NCBI GenBank assembly: GCA_023436245.1
Contig: JAEZJZ010000078.1
Coordinates: 115,393 to 179,392 of the forward strand
Direction: 5' to 3'
Length of the DNA: 64,000 nucleotides
Source: Bacillota bacterium
Lineage (GTDB): Bacteria > Bacillota > UBA994 > UBA5500
Notes under the pieces: model-generated
Seen by the model: only the letters and a program-made list of their open reading frames with translations
What the model was told of the DNA's origin: nothing
Databases searched by the model: none
Made by a program: the position numbers and the translations under genes
Shown here: positions 52,001 through 58,369 of the stretch, in pieces
Layout: each line of letters begins with the position of its first letter
Position numbering within the stretch: the stretch's first letter is position 1

Positions 52001-52357
52001 GTCGGGAGCACCGAAGCCTTCATTAACGGTCAGGCCCACCAACTGGGCGTTGCTCCCAGGATTACGGCTGGCGGCGGGCGCACCTTGGTGCCGATCCGCT
52101 TCATCAGCGAGACCCTGGGCGCAGACGTGACCTGGGTGTCTAAGACCAGACAAGTGCATATCGTGCACGGTTCCGTCGACATCTGGTTGACCCTCGGCTC
52201 GAACCGGGCACTGGTGAATGGACAGGTGGTAATCATCGATGCCCCGGCGCTCGTGGAAAGCGGACGCACTTTTGTGCCGCTGCGCTTTGTCAGTGAAACC
52301 CTGGGGGCAACTGTGCAGTACCAGTCGACAACCAAGACGATCATCATCACGCGCTAA
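46067..52357 (+). CDS. Giant exported protein with copper-amine-oxidase-N-type C-terminus (2096 aa)
   Basis: ATG 46067 lies one base past the upstream stop, with GGGGGG as ribosome site. Residues 1-26 are a signal peptide ('LSWAIVFSTALPTHA'). Residues about 30-470 form a large beta domain with no family I recognise. An IPT-like segment follows (about 470-560). The 880-1160 part repeats 'GGIN/GAGVN' beta-barrel-like strands. Fibronectin-III-like and Ig-like modules (about 1365-1660, 'NPKTPAAPLVVTAEN', 'DTAGNSSQSE') come next. The end (about 1975-2096) is a copper amine oxidase N-terminal-type domain: 'LVPIRFISETLGADVTW' and 'FVPLRFVSETLGATVQY', often used by clostridia for wall attachment. It likely acts with the 2859-aa protein made from the same message. 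Confidence 0.88.
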   Translation: MRKMPRVIALVLSWAIVFSTALPTHALNYQPIVISDPYVHAIGNDLLTAYVDYDNGRFLIASKTGDPTTPLDNYQLFLAESGVPYIDGFGQLGTASGPESSFTTIQIDGVAYIFGNDYSATVPDSQAAVCKKISDTVHETVWQVNGVEVTQRLQVPADYLDKYAGMVTVSYAVKNNANKQVSFGSRMLLDTSIVHADNAVIFMADDHGEKEVRTETAIAKADMPSYWRAQTNYLGHFDLDAVGLLEAEGIEPPDRMVVGHWKGLSSTMWDYLPMPGLDFTVDNNPFGTADSAVALYWESKSLPAGGSFTFSTGYGLGLDLVSKNPAKPESWLCPAEVELTDDQLGYKNFDLRVMLENSWVSEIKNVKVGLYFDEEEVFAPAKIVEAGTGREVNTRTISWDRIGKGEKKWATLNIKVQQVFRTFQIEDFEIIVMYDDPDSGQQKYNLYSFRIGLPAITRVPEVKYAGIGPEYFYYQQLQSFYIQGSGFDFLGERDSLDPVKVTIVNTEDPADTVGVKFTALRSDNVIWCYLGGADFRGFQEEQEYRVTVSTKRFGSYIFPKTLKASSQEKYMNHDYGLVTVYREPGSLEYKIRSFDTETQLQEFRNQLADAYYDDFYTKNTTYDPKDADDFMPLVLRGSAYGNDESGYRFPDGTVINDSVIYRTEDDTETGGMRLYKAASESGSYVYLGGDGQIDVGGNIFVDGRFQIRVNDGANYSLHYELPVGEDPSDEIDWGDNFDLVEKAAANPVMIEQTQSFMDILQFVGGFPVVVNDLMLRPDGVSLSGSLGLFLPSNILPNAEAPPGESNKSLIKRMLTDSRGSLGGGINVYDIRYARVKKEMPRPDGTTQSYYATEYIGMKTDASVTWPKNIIPLVEFGGNARLMLNTIAGAESVGISGDLSFTVLRAKGLLDVRLISGQYPVPNSLGFEISGKVPVPIIPPIIAIIRGGGYIHDVSFVVDSLLGQNVLPPTWGSLIGGIADETGNLISGDPLEITIKPLYGVTASGTLNLLGLTLGEATAKVEWDIMHNGLAGKATIEGKTSILDVLSGALQVYAGVNLVNKDNPIYPLEIGGKGKVSGSILGINLANAYLGVTNSYCYARGNLLGMDVGVKYYWKDGKVSTMGLAGAPEAVGDTSDGYVVKDDDGQGIVIDNFSQLSSSQTKPGRSALLVAGRGLLATTAATLHEFTIAQQTDALLKVLYTGNTPTITVTAPNGSVIGLVKGTNYLLTEDGEQKMAYVSLPNAAVGAWRLSADSPVDYELIGVTSLPQIKSIAVKKQLDNTVTLMYSTDRGAGTTLKYYLAESQEQVGSLIGQTVLTADGGTVDLELPAGMNGGSYYLRAEMIDREANLGETYAEDQVIVHNPKTPAAPLVVTAENAGNNQIRVSWNSDDALTDGYFVELCDQSGESLTGGAVPVARTGAAEQVLLGSTWTNSSDQTVGLAPGQAVKIAVTAYHEVTVATEEGTSQTATYTSPATYSDVLTFAAANPPTISHLVSNDGSALVPAEVAGMSGFLTNQSAITVTGSADQPVQVLIYANKELMASAPGGSAQKTIALNEGNNELVVKAVNAGGDSTEEVIYVLLDSTPPALMIKSPVSGGIQETDTILVEGAAELGSMVTVNGLPVATDMDGLFSTAIPFGSKQTAIVTIEATDTAGNSSQSEIEVGRAIDQELMLAYIDTDADTLELGQPVQLKLYGVYEDNSVLEMDNGSVIWSVAQGNGAATVDEAGVLTLYDYSTVYVTADYLVTSDYAIQDVKAFLPGTISHDQVRYTPPSKPADDDGEQEPETEPADQVARTEFTAADIAQAMADTNSAREVSLSVSLTDGQAQVSLAAQGIALLVKAGKGLSVQFGSINVQLPLELLAAYDTSNGAALSISVAETPSGAGAGLDEGDELLLAVDISTNFSGNTGLRLPAPPGVDPTGLRIRVEHSDGTVEQITPTVVIGEDGRTYLEINVDRFSRFIIYQPADTQPVAETTIRLTVGSTEAFINGQAHQLGVAPRITAGGGRTLVPIRFISETLGADVTWVSKTRQVHIVHGSVDIWLTLGSNRALVNGQVVIIDAPALVESGRTFVPLRFVSETLGATVQYQSTTKTIIITR

Positions 52358-52382
52358 TTCACTAGCTGATCCGGCGTAGTAT

Positions 52383-52424
52383 AGGCGTGTCTCACACGTT
52401 ACGCGTGGTGAGCCACGCCTTTTC
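52383..52424 (+). terminator. Structured terminator element, copy 2
   Basis: Outer stem AGGCGTG (52383-52389)/CACGCCT (52414-52420), inner CTCA-CACG/CGTG-g-TGAG around TTACG, then TTTCG. Compared with copy 1 (37163), the inner stem differs but still pairs (C-G became A-T), which shows the fold is conserved rather than the letters. Confidence 0.8.
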
Positions 52425-52534
52425 GTTGCCAAGGGGCTCAGGGTGCTGCCGGCAGCTGTTGTCGTTCCGTTAACCCATCTCCCCAGCCGATGCCAACTGT
52501 TGTAGAATGGAAGGGCATTTGGTATGCAGGGGGG

Positions 52535-53458
52535 ATGGTCTTGGCGAGTTCTGGTAATGTCACCCGGGTACTCACTGGCAAGAGACTCAACCGTCGGCTG
52601 CTGTTCATCGGGCTACCCGTGATCCTCTTGGTTTCTGCTGTTCTTTTGCTTTGGTGGGAGACCAACGTGTTGGCAGTGGAAATGGTGGAAATCGAAATCA
52701 CTGCTCTGCCCCCCGAACTGGAGGGCCTGCGGGTAGCGCTACTCTGTGACTTGCATGGCCGACAGATCTCACCCGACAGCCGGCTAGTGCGGTCAGTGGT
52801 CGGGGCAGACGTTGACTTCGTTGCGGTAGCTGGAGATCTGATCGACCACGATGCCGCAGAGCTGGATGATGTCTTACCGCTGCTGCAGGCTTTGATGCAG
52901 GTTGCGCCCACCTATGCGGTCAGCGGCAACCATGACTACAATGCCGACTGGCCCACCCTTGCCAGGCGATTGCAGCAAGCCGGCATTACCGTGCTGGAGA
53001 ACTCGTATCTGATCGCAGAAAGAAACGGGTCCAGCTATTGTTTGGCTGGTGTGGCCGACCATTTCAGCGGTCACGCAGACCTGGCAGGCTCCCTTCCAGA
53101 CGACTGGAGCGGGCCGACAATCCTGCTTTCCCACTCACCGACCTTATTTGAGCCCGACTGGCCGCCAAGCTATCTCGAGAGTGGCAGTGCCGATTGGACT
53201 GCTAGGCGTGAGTTGCTGCAGCAGGTTGACCTGACCCTGTCCGGCCATACCCACGGCGGGCAGATCAAGTTGCCCCTGATTGGAGCGGTTACGCGGGGCA
53301 CAAGCGAGATTTTCCCCAAGCATCATGTTCAGGGTCTGACAGCGGAGTATGGCGGCTGGCTCTACATCAGCCGGGGCTTAGGCACCACCGGCATCGTCCG
53401 AGCGCGTTTTCTCTCCCGCCCGGAACTGACGATCCTGACATTGAAGGGAGTGAGGTGA
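52535..53458 (+). CDS. Membrane-anchored metallophosphoesterase (YaeI-like)
   Basis: 307 aa from ATG 52535; TTG 52541 is better spaced from the G-run and may be used instead. A signal-anchor helix lies at about residues 20-42 ('LLFIGLPVILLVSAVLLLWW'). Calcineurin-like metal motifs follow: 'LLCDLHGR' (D-x-H), 'VAGDLIDHD' (GDxxD), 'SGNHDYN' (GNHD), 'LLSHSPTLF' and 'SGHTHGGQIKLP' (GHxH). Family members cleave phosphodiesters, for example of lipid-linked or UDP substrates at the membrane. The active site would face outward. It follows the giant operon's terminator. Confidence 0.9.
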   Translation: MVLASSGNVTRVLTGKRLNRRLLFIGLPVILLVSAVLLLWWETNVLAVEMVEIEITALPPELEGLRVALLCDLHGRQISPDSRLVRSVVGADVDFVAVAGDLIDHDAAELDDVLPLLQALMQVAPTYAVSGNHDYNADWPTLARRLQQAGITVLENSYLIAERNGSSYCLAGVADHFSGHADLAGSLPDDWSGPTILLSHSPTLFEPDWPPSYLESGSADWTARRELLQQVDLTLSGHTHGGQIKLPLIGAVTRGTSEIFPKHHVQGLTAEYGGWLYISRGLGTTGIVRARFLSRPELTILTLKGVR

Positions 53459-53552
53459 ACTCGCCCAAGTTTGTGCTGGACACAAGAGCTTAGGGCGTAC
53501 TTTGCGACTTGCTTTGATCGTTACTGAAGACCATTGGATGGGGGGACAGGGC

Positions 53553-54410
53553 ATGAGTTCGCAGACACTTTTCGAGCAAGTCAAGACTGAGGGGGGTAGA
53601 ATTCCTCCCGGGCAGACGCTGGCAGAGCTAACCAAGGCGCTGCTGCCGTTGCTCGGTTCCCGGGACGGGCACTTGCGGGACGAGTTGGCCCTGGAGTTGC
53701 TTTGGGGATGGATTAGTGCCGGTCTTTATTCGGCAGTCGAGATCCGGCAAATCGGAGGCATACTGCGAGCTAATTTGGAACAGGGAGTGGGGCAGGATTG
53801 CGATGACAGCGTCTTCCTGCGCTCGTTCTCGGTGCTCCTGCTCAGTGCGATCGTAAGCGCCGACAGCGAGCAGCAGAGATTGCCCGCTGCAGAGATCAGG
53901 CAGACCTTGGCGGCTGTTCTGGACTACTTCCTGGCGGAAGTGGATTGGCGCGGACGCGAGCCGGAATGCGGCTGGATCCATGCGGTAGCGCATGCCGCCG
54001 ATTGCTTCCTGGCACTGGCTCACAGTCCACACTTGCAGGCAGAAGACTTGCTGCAGATGCTTCAGGTGATCCAGGCAAGGCTACTACGACCCAGCCGCTA
54101 TGTACTGCTGGCCGAGGAAGATGAGCGTTTGGCACGCACTGTCCGCGGCATCATATCTCGAGGCTTGATCGATGACGGTGACCTGCAAGGCTGGTTTTCC
54201 GGCTTCCTGCAGCCGACTCGGGAAGTCGGTTGGAAGGAATGCTTCCTGGTGGGCGAAGCAGGAGCACGGTCCTATCTGAACTGCAAGCAGCTGCTGCGCA
54301 GCCTGTATTGGCAGTCTAGGGGCTGGCCAGAACAGATGGCAGACCAGGTTGCAGACCTGGCAGCCAAAACGCTGGGGGCAATGCAGTTTTATCGTTACAG
54401 TATTCGCTGA
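53553..54410 (+). CDS. DUF2785-family protein
   Basis: 285 aa from ATG 53553, with GGGGG 7 bases upstream; two earlier in-frame starts (53502, 53538) lack spacing. It is helical throughout. 'RGREPECGWIHAVAHAAD' at the centre is the DUF2785 hallmark ('GR...GW.Ha.AH.aD'). Members are cytoplasmic proteins of unknown role. It follows the phosphoesterase by about 95 bases and ends at a strong bidirectional hairpin. Confidence 0.8.
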   Translation: MSSQTLFEQVKTEGGRIPPGQTLAELTKALLPLLGSRDGHLRDELALELLWGWISAGLYSAVEIRQIGGILRANLEQGVGQDCDDSVFLRSFSVLLLSAIVSADSEQQRLPAAEIRQTLAAVLDYFLAEVDWRGREPECGWIHAVAHAADCFLALAHSPHLQAEDLLQMLQVIQARLLRPSRYVLLAEEDERLARTVRGIISRGLIDDGDLQGWFSGFLQPTREVGWKECFLVGEAGARSYLNCKQLLRSLYWQSRGWPEQMADQVADLAAKTLGAMQFYRYSIR

Positions 54411-54422
54411 AGCACAAACAAA

Positions 54423-54455
54423 GGCACCCAGGCTGCATTCTGCAGCCTGGGTGCC
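54423..54455. terminator. Bidirectional hairpin terminator
   Basis: GGCACCCAGGCTGCA (54423-54437) pairs perfectly with TGCAGCCTGGGTGCC (54441-54455) around a 3-base loop, flanked by AAA on the left and TCTTG on the right. It ends the DUF2785 gene. Confidence 0.75.
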
Positions 54456-54554
54456 TCTTGCTGGTTCAGACAAGCGGGCTGGTCTCTGCTCTCAGGTATA
54501 GTTGGTAGTGCGTTTGTCCATGCTTTCTCCTAGAAGCAGGATTGGGGTGAACGC

Positions 54555-54836
54555 ATGAGCTGGCGCACTATCGGAATCTGGGGTACCGTCTACATCACTC
54601 TCTCGCTGCCGTTGGCGATGCTCCTCGGCAAGCTGCTGCACCGGGCTTCTTTGCGCACCATTCCTGCACATTGGGTGGACCCGGAGCATCGTTTGCCTTG
54701 CCTCTCCTGCTCGGAACAGGTGGAGATTCATTGGCAAGAAGACGGCATTTGGCTGTGCTGCCCCAGTTGTGGCCGAAGATGGTCCGCAGAGCGTTACCAA
54801 CTGTCTCTGGAGCAAAGAACGGAGCCCGCAGGCTAG
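54555..54836 (+). CDS. Small membrane protein with zinc ribbon
   Basis: 93-aa protein from ATG 54555, behind GGGGTGAACGC. One N-terminal membrane helix (about residues 8-25, 'GTVYITLSLPLAMLLG') is followed by a zinc-ribbon-like domain with two Cys pairs, 'CLSC' (about residue 49) and 'CPSC' (about residue 70), about 18 residues apart. No family name is recognised. Its stop lies inside the loop of a terminator stem shared with the convergent Nudix gene. Confidence 0.65.
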   Translation: MSWRTIGIWGTVYITLSLPLAMLLGKLLHRASLRTIPAHWVDPEHRLPCLSCSEQVEIHWQEDGIWLCCPSCGRRWSAERYQLSLEQRTEPAG

Positions 54837-54850
54837 CTGCTGGCTCCGTT
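54818..54850. terminator. Terminator overlapping a stop codon
   Basis: AACGGAGCC (54818-54826) pairs with GGCTCCGTT (54842-54850); the 15-base loop contains the TAG of the zinc-ribbon gene. T-rich sequence on both sides (CCTTGTTTTC on plus; CTTTGCTCC on minus) suits both converging genes. Confidence 0.7.
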
Positions 54851-54858
54851 CCTTGTTT

Positions 54859-55365
54859 TCAATTACTGAGCTTTGCGCCCTGCCCGCTCTGGAAGCGCGC
54901 GACCACTTCCTTAGCAATGCTCCCCTGAATGGGCAGCGGGGTGTTCTCGGAGAACCAGCGCACATCCTCTACGTCATCATCTGCTTGCGCCTCACCGCCC
55001 AGATAGCGAGCAGCGAAAGTCAGGCAGAGTTGATCGCGTGCTCGAAGTGGGAAGCTACCCATATAATGGGTGACCACGCAGTCCACCCCGGATTCTTCCT
55101 TCACCTCGCGGGCAGCGGCAGCCTCTGCCGTTTCGCCCATCTCCACGTGACCAGCCAACAAGGCATAGTTTCCGGCCGGGAAACGAGGACTGCGCCCGAG
55201 CAGGAAACCCTGTGGCCCATAGACCAGGGTGAGCACGACCGGGTGCGGCGCATTCAGCGCCAGGTAATTGCAGGTCGGGCAGACCGGAATCGGGTGGGCA
55301 AATTCCGTGGGCAGCACCAACGGGATGCCGCAAAACGGACAGTACTTCTGCTGTTCTCTCTGCAA
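54859..55365 (-). CDS. NudC-like Nudix hydrolase
   Basis: 168 aa from TTG 55365, with AGGAGG 8 bases upstream. It begins with a zinc ribbon ('YCPFCG', 'VCPTCNY'), as in NADH pyrophosphatase NudC. The Nudix box is complete: 'GHVEMGETAEAAAAREVKEE' followed by SG (G-x5-E-x7-R-E-x-x-E-E). NudC family enzymes hydrolyse NAD(H) and remove NAD caps from RNA, but NudC proteins are longer with an additional N-terminal domain, so the substrate here is uncertain. Convergent with the small zinc-ribbon gene. Confidence 0.88.
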   Translation of the reverse strand: MQREQQKYCPFCGIPLVLPTEFAHPIPVCPTCNYLALNAPHPVVLTLVYGPQGFLLGRSPRFPAGNYALLAGHVEMGETAEAAAAREVKEESGVDCVVTHYMGSFPLRARDQLCLTFAARYLGGEAQADDDVEDVRWFSENTPLPIQGSIAKEVVARFQSGQGAKLSN

Positions 55366-55495
55366 GCTGTCAGCCTCCTACATCGGATGTCTAGATGCTC
55401 TATCATTCGCCGCTCAAACGGCCATTCCTGCTGCGGCAGGACTTGTCACCGGCCGGCGAGAATGAAGAGCAGGGAGAAACAATCAGGAGGTGTAG

Positions 55496-56317
55496 ATGTT
55501 GCAGCCGAGTGCGATCCCCCAAATGCTGCTGCAATTGCAGCAAACTGAACTGCAGCAGGCATTGCCATACTTGGAGCAAGGCCTCTTTGGCTTGGAGGTA
55601 GTTGGATTTGCTGCGCCGCAGGTGCTAGACGGCGACTGGGAGGAGAAGTTGCGCGACCTAGAGCCACTCTGCCGCCGTTTACCGGGTCCGATCAGCATGC
55701 ATGGGCCCTTTCTGGACCTCAGCCCGGCTAGCCCGGAGCCACGGCTGCGGGCGCTGACCAGGGAGCGCTACCGACACGCACTTCAGATCGCCAAAGCGCT
55801 CGGAGCGCGATACCTCGTGTTGCATACTCAGTTCAACCCCAACCTGCGCCAGCCGACCTATCCGACGCTCTGGCTGGAGCAGAATCTGCAGTTCTTCAGC
55901 GATCTGCTGCCAAGCATCCTGGATGCCGGCACCACTGTGGTGTTGGAGAACATGTGGGACCCTCACCCAGATCATCTGGCCAAGTTGCTCGCTGCACTTC
56001 CCAAAGAGCAGTTCGCCGCCTGCCTGGACGCTGGCCACGCACATTTGCATTCGCAGGCAGGCTATAGAGCCTGGGTTGAGGCGCTGGGCGAGCGGCTGCA
56101 GTACATTCACCTCTCGGACAATCATGGTGATTGGGACGAACACTTGGCGCTCGGGCAGGGCACAGTCGATTTCCATGGCCTGACCGAGGCTGTGCGAGCG
56201 ACCGAGAGGCAACCCTGGTACGTGTTCGAGGTGAAGCTCTGGTCGGACGTGCAGGCTAGCCTGCGGCACCTGGGTTGGGATGAGGCGCTGAGGGAGGTGC
56301 AAAGCGATGGACAATGA
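55496..56317 (+). CDS. TIM-barrel sugar phosphate isomerase/epimerase or AP-endonuclease family 2 protein
   Basis: 273 aa from ATG 55496 with AGGAGG 5 bases before. Metal ligands of the family appear in order: 'MHGPFLDLSP', 'LHTQFN', 'LENMWDPH' (Glu), 'CLDAGHAHLH' (Asp/His), 'IHLSDNHGDWDEH' (His/Asp) and the final 'FEVKLW' (Glu). Both sugar isomerases and endonuclease IV share this pattern; the length and lack of a DNA-binding loop favour the isomerase type. Its last 11 bases overlap the next gene, so the trio 55496-57811 is probably one operon. Confidence 0.85.
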   Translation: MLQPSAIPQMLLQLQQTELQQALPYLEQGLFGLEVVGFAAPQVLDGDWEEKLRDLEPLCRRLPGPISMHGPFLDLSPASPEPRLRALTRERYRHALQIAKALGARYLVLHTQFNPNLRQPTYPTLWLEQNLQFFSDLLPSILDAGTTVVLENMWDPHPDHLAKLLAALPKEQFAACLDAGHAHLHSQAGYRAWVEALGERLQYIHLSDNHGDWDEHLALGQGTVDFHGLTEAVRATERQPWYVFEVKLWSDVQASLRHLGWDEALREVQSDGQ

Positions 56318-57086
56318 CCTGGTAAGGCAGTTCTGGACGCGGATTGAGGATGCGGTTGCGGCAGTGCCGACGGTTACGCGCTACCGGACACCTTTGGTCG
56401 GCTTTGCTGCCGCGGATGACCTCCTGTTCCAGCGGATGAAGCAGATCATCGGCGAACAGGCCCTGCTCCCGACAGATTTGCTGCCGGAGGCGCGCTCCGT
56501 GGTCAGTTGGTTCGTGCCCTTTGCCCGTCCGCTGGTCGAGACCAACCGTCAGAGCAGTTTAGTAGCGCGAGAGTGGGCTGTGGCCTATATCGAAGCAAAT
56601 CAACTGATTGACGACATCGCCCAAAACCTCATCCGCTGGCTGAGGGAGACGGGCGTGCAGGCGGCAACTGTGCCCGCCACGCACAACTTCGATGTGCAGA
56701 CCCTGACTTCACGTTGGTCGCACAAGAGCGTGGCCTACATTGCCGGGCTGGGTACATTTGGCGTGCATCAGATGCTGATCACTGCACAGGGCACAGCCGG
56801 GCGCTTCGGCAGTCTGGTTATGTCGGCTGCCGTGCCACCCACGCCTCGTCCGACGGAAGAGTATTGCCTCCATCGGCAGAATGGTGGTTGTCTGGTCTGC
56901 GTCCAGAACTGCCCGGTAGGCGCGCTCAGCAGTCGGGAGTTCGACCGCCAACGCTGCTACCAGCAGGTGCTGGCAGTCGACGCGCACTTTTCGGATCTCG
57001 GTCTCTGCGACGTCTGTGGCAAGTGTGCGCTCGGTCCGTGTGCCCTGGGAGTTGCGCGCGAGGCGAAGGAGGATGCAGTAAAATGA
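56307..57086 (+). CDS. QueG-like 4Fe-4S protein (epoxyqueuosine reductase family)
   Basis: 259 aa, overlapping the upstream gene by 11 bases. The N-terminal part ('LPEARSVVSWFVPFARP') resembles the DUF1730 region of QueG. The C-terminal region has nine Cys in ferredoxin-like spacing: 'GGCLVCVQNCPVGAL', 'RCYQQV' and 'LCDVCGKCALGPC'. It is shorter than true QueG (about 380 aa) and lacks the HEAT-like tail, so it is more likely an uncharacterised relative that binds two Fe-S clusters. Its stop overlaps the Nif3-like start (ATGA). Confidence 0.8.
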   Translation: MDNDLVRQFWTRIEDAVAAVPTVTRYRTPLVGFAAADDLLFQRMKQIIGEQALLPTDLLPEARSVVSWFVPFARPLVETNRQSSLVAREWAVAYIEANQLIDDIAQNLIRWLRETGVQAATVPATHNFDVQTLTSRWSHKSVAYIAGLGTFGVHQMLITAQGTAGRFGSLVMSAAVPPTPRPTEEYCLHRQNGGCLVCVQNCPVGALSSREFDRQRCYQQVLAVDAHFSDLGLCDVCGKCALGPCALGVAREAKEDAVK

Positions 57087-57811
57087 TGCAGAGTGACCTG
57101 CAGTCGGTACTGGAGCGATTGGCGCCGGCCAGCCTGGCCCGGATGGGAGATGAGCCACACTGGCAGGGAGTGCCGAGAACAGAGATCGGGAAGCTGGCCG
57201 TCTGCGTGGACACCACCGAGGAGAACTTGCGGCAGGCGGTCGAACTGGGCGTGAATGCAATAGTCTCTCATCATGGCTGGGACGGTACACTGCCAGAGTT
57301 GGTGGCAGAGCAGCAACTGGCCATCTACAAGTGCCACACCAACTGGGACCGGGCTCCAGGCGGCAACAGTGTGGTGCTGGCGGAGCGATTAGGCTTAGGG
57401 AGTATTCTGGGGTTCAACTACTCCGCAGTCGGTGATTGCGCGCCGACGGCTGCCGCTGACCTGATCACTCGGGCCGGTCGTCTGGTCGGCCGTCGCGCAG
57501 TGCCCTATGTGGGCGATGTCCGACAGCAGGTTACCAGGGTGGGGGTGATGGCCGGCGCCTGCTTTGGTGCTGGTTTTGAGGATGAATGGGCCGAGTTGCT
57601 GCGGCGAGGGGCGCAGATGGTCCTCTCTGGGGATTTGTCGCAGCGCGTGTCCCGGGCGTTCGACTCGCGTGGCGTGATCGCAGTGGATATCGGACACAGT
57701 TCGTCCGAACTGCCCGGCATGGAGCGGTTGGCTGAGCTATTGGGTCGAGAACTGCCCATTCCCGTGGTGATGCTCTATGATTACTATCGCCTGCAGACGG
57801 CCTTGATCTAG
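57083..57811 (+). CDS. Nif3-like dinuclear metal-centre protein
   Basis: 242 aa from ATG 57083 in a 4-base overlap; the frame extends upstream within the preceding gene but that part is not family sequence. Family motifs: 'VCVDTTEENLRQAVELGVNA', 'IVSHHGWD' (metal His pair), and late 'VIAVDIGHSSSELPGMERL' (D..H..E). Members (GTP cyclohydrolase I type 2/Nif3) bind two metals; their reaction is disputed. Being the third gene of a coupled operon with an Fe-S protein hints at a shared cofactor-related job. Confidence 0.88.
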   Translation: MMQSDLQSVLERLAPASLARMGDEPHWQGVPRTEIGKLAVCVDTTEENLRQAVELGVNAIVSHHGWDGTLPELVAEQQLAIYKCHTNWDRAPGGNSVVLAERLGLGSILGFNYSAVGDCAPTAAADLITRAGRLVGRRAVPYVGDVRQQVTRVGVMAGACFGAGFEDEWAELLRRGAQMVLSGDLSQRVSRAFDSRGVIAVDIGHSSSELPGMERLAELLGRELPIPVVMLYDYYRLQTALI

Positions 57812-57842
57812 TTCAGAGGGTGAGATACGGCATCTTAACGAC

Positions 57843-57880
57843 GAGAGACGGTGACTGGCACTTGCCAGTCACCGTCTCTC
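57843..57880. terminator. Perfect 18-bp hairpin
   Basis: GAGAGACGGTGACTGGCA (57843-57860) is perfectly complementary to TGCCAGTCACCGTCTCTC (57863-57880) with only two bases between. There is no T-run on either side. It lies in the 90-base gap between convergent genes, so a bidirectional terminator is likely, but an RNA processing site is also possible. Confidence 0.5.
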
Positions 57881-57902
57881 ATTAGGCTATGTAGCGTACA
57901 GC

Positions 57903-58232
57903 CTACTTCTCCGACTCCTCGACAGGGGGAGCGGCTGCTTCCTCGCTCGCCTCTTGGCAACAGCATTCACTCTCAGGCCCATCCGCGCAAGGTGTTTCGT
58001 CCTCGCAGCAACTGCAGGGTTCTTCGATCACTACTTCCTCCACTGGATGCGACTCTGCCCGCTTGGTCTTGATCTGCTCCACGGCAGCCAATACTCCGGG
58101 CACGGCTGAGACGCCCATTCCCCCCAAGATGAAAAACTTGGCGTAAGGGCGCAGCTTCTTGGCTGCTAACAGGCCAAGCCCGAAGAAGGTTGCGCTGGTG
58201 CCCAGATCCTGCAATAACTTCTCTTGTTTCAC
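57903..58232 (-). CDS. Small membrane protein with cysteine-rich acidic tail
   Basis: 109 aa from GTG 58232, with AAGGAGG 7 bases before; a longer start at 58262 lacks this. The N-terminal half has a hydrophobic segment with Gly-rich character ('FFILGGMGVSAVPGVLAA'). The C-terminal half is acidic and cysteine-rich ('CSCCEDETPCAD', 'ECCCQE'), with eight Cys in about 30 residues, then Glu/Ala/Pro. This looks like a metal- or redox-sensitive tail. No family is recognised. Confidence 0.6.
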   Translation of the reverse strand: MKQEKLLQDLGTSATFFGLGLLAAKKLRPYAKFFILGGMGVSAVPGVLAAVEQIKTKRAESHPVEEVVIEEPCSCCEDETPCADGPESECCCQEASEEAAAPPVEESEK

Positions 58233-58369
58233 GTTTCTTCCTCCTTTTGTTCCTCTCGCCATACCTCAGTTGATCATACGTCACAGCAGACGAAAGGTTG
58301 CAGCGTAAGCGATGCGTACTCTGTTATCTTCGCCCCGCGCCTGCTCATTTCCTGCAATAGCCATCAGCT

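Noticed and set aside
54769..55548. 259-codon plus-strand open frame
   Set aside because: It lies across a terminator and opposite the Nudix gene, whose Nudix box and start are clear.
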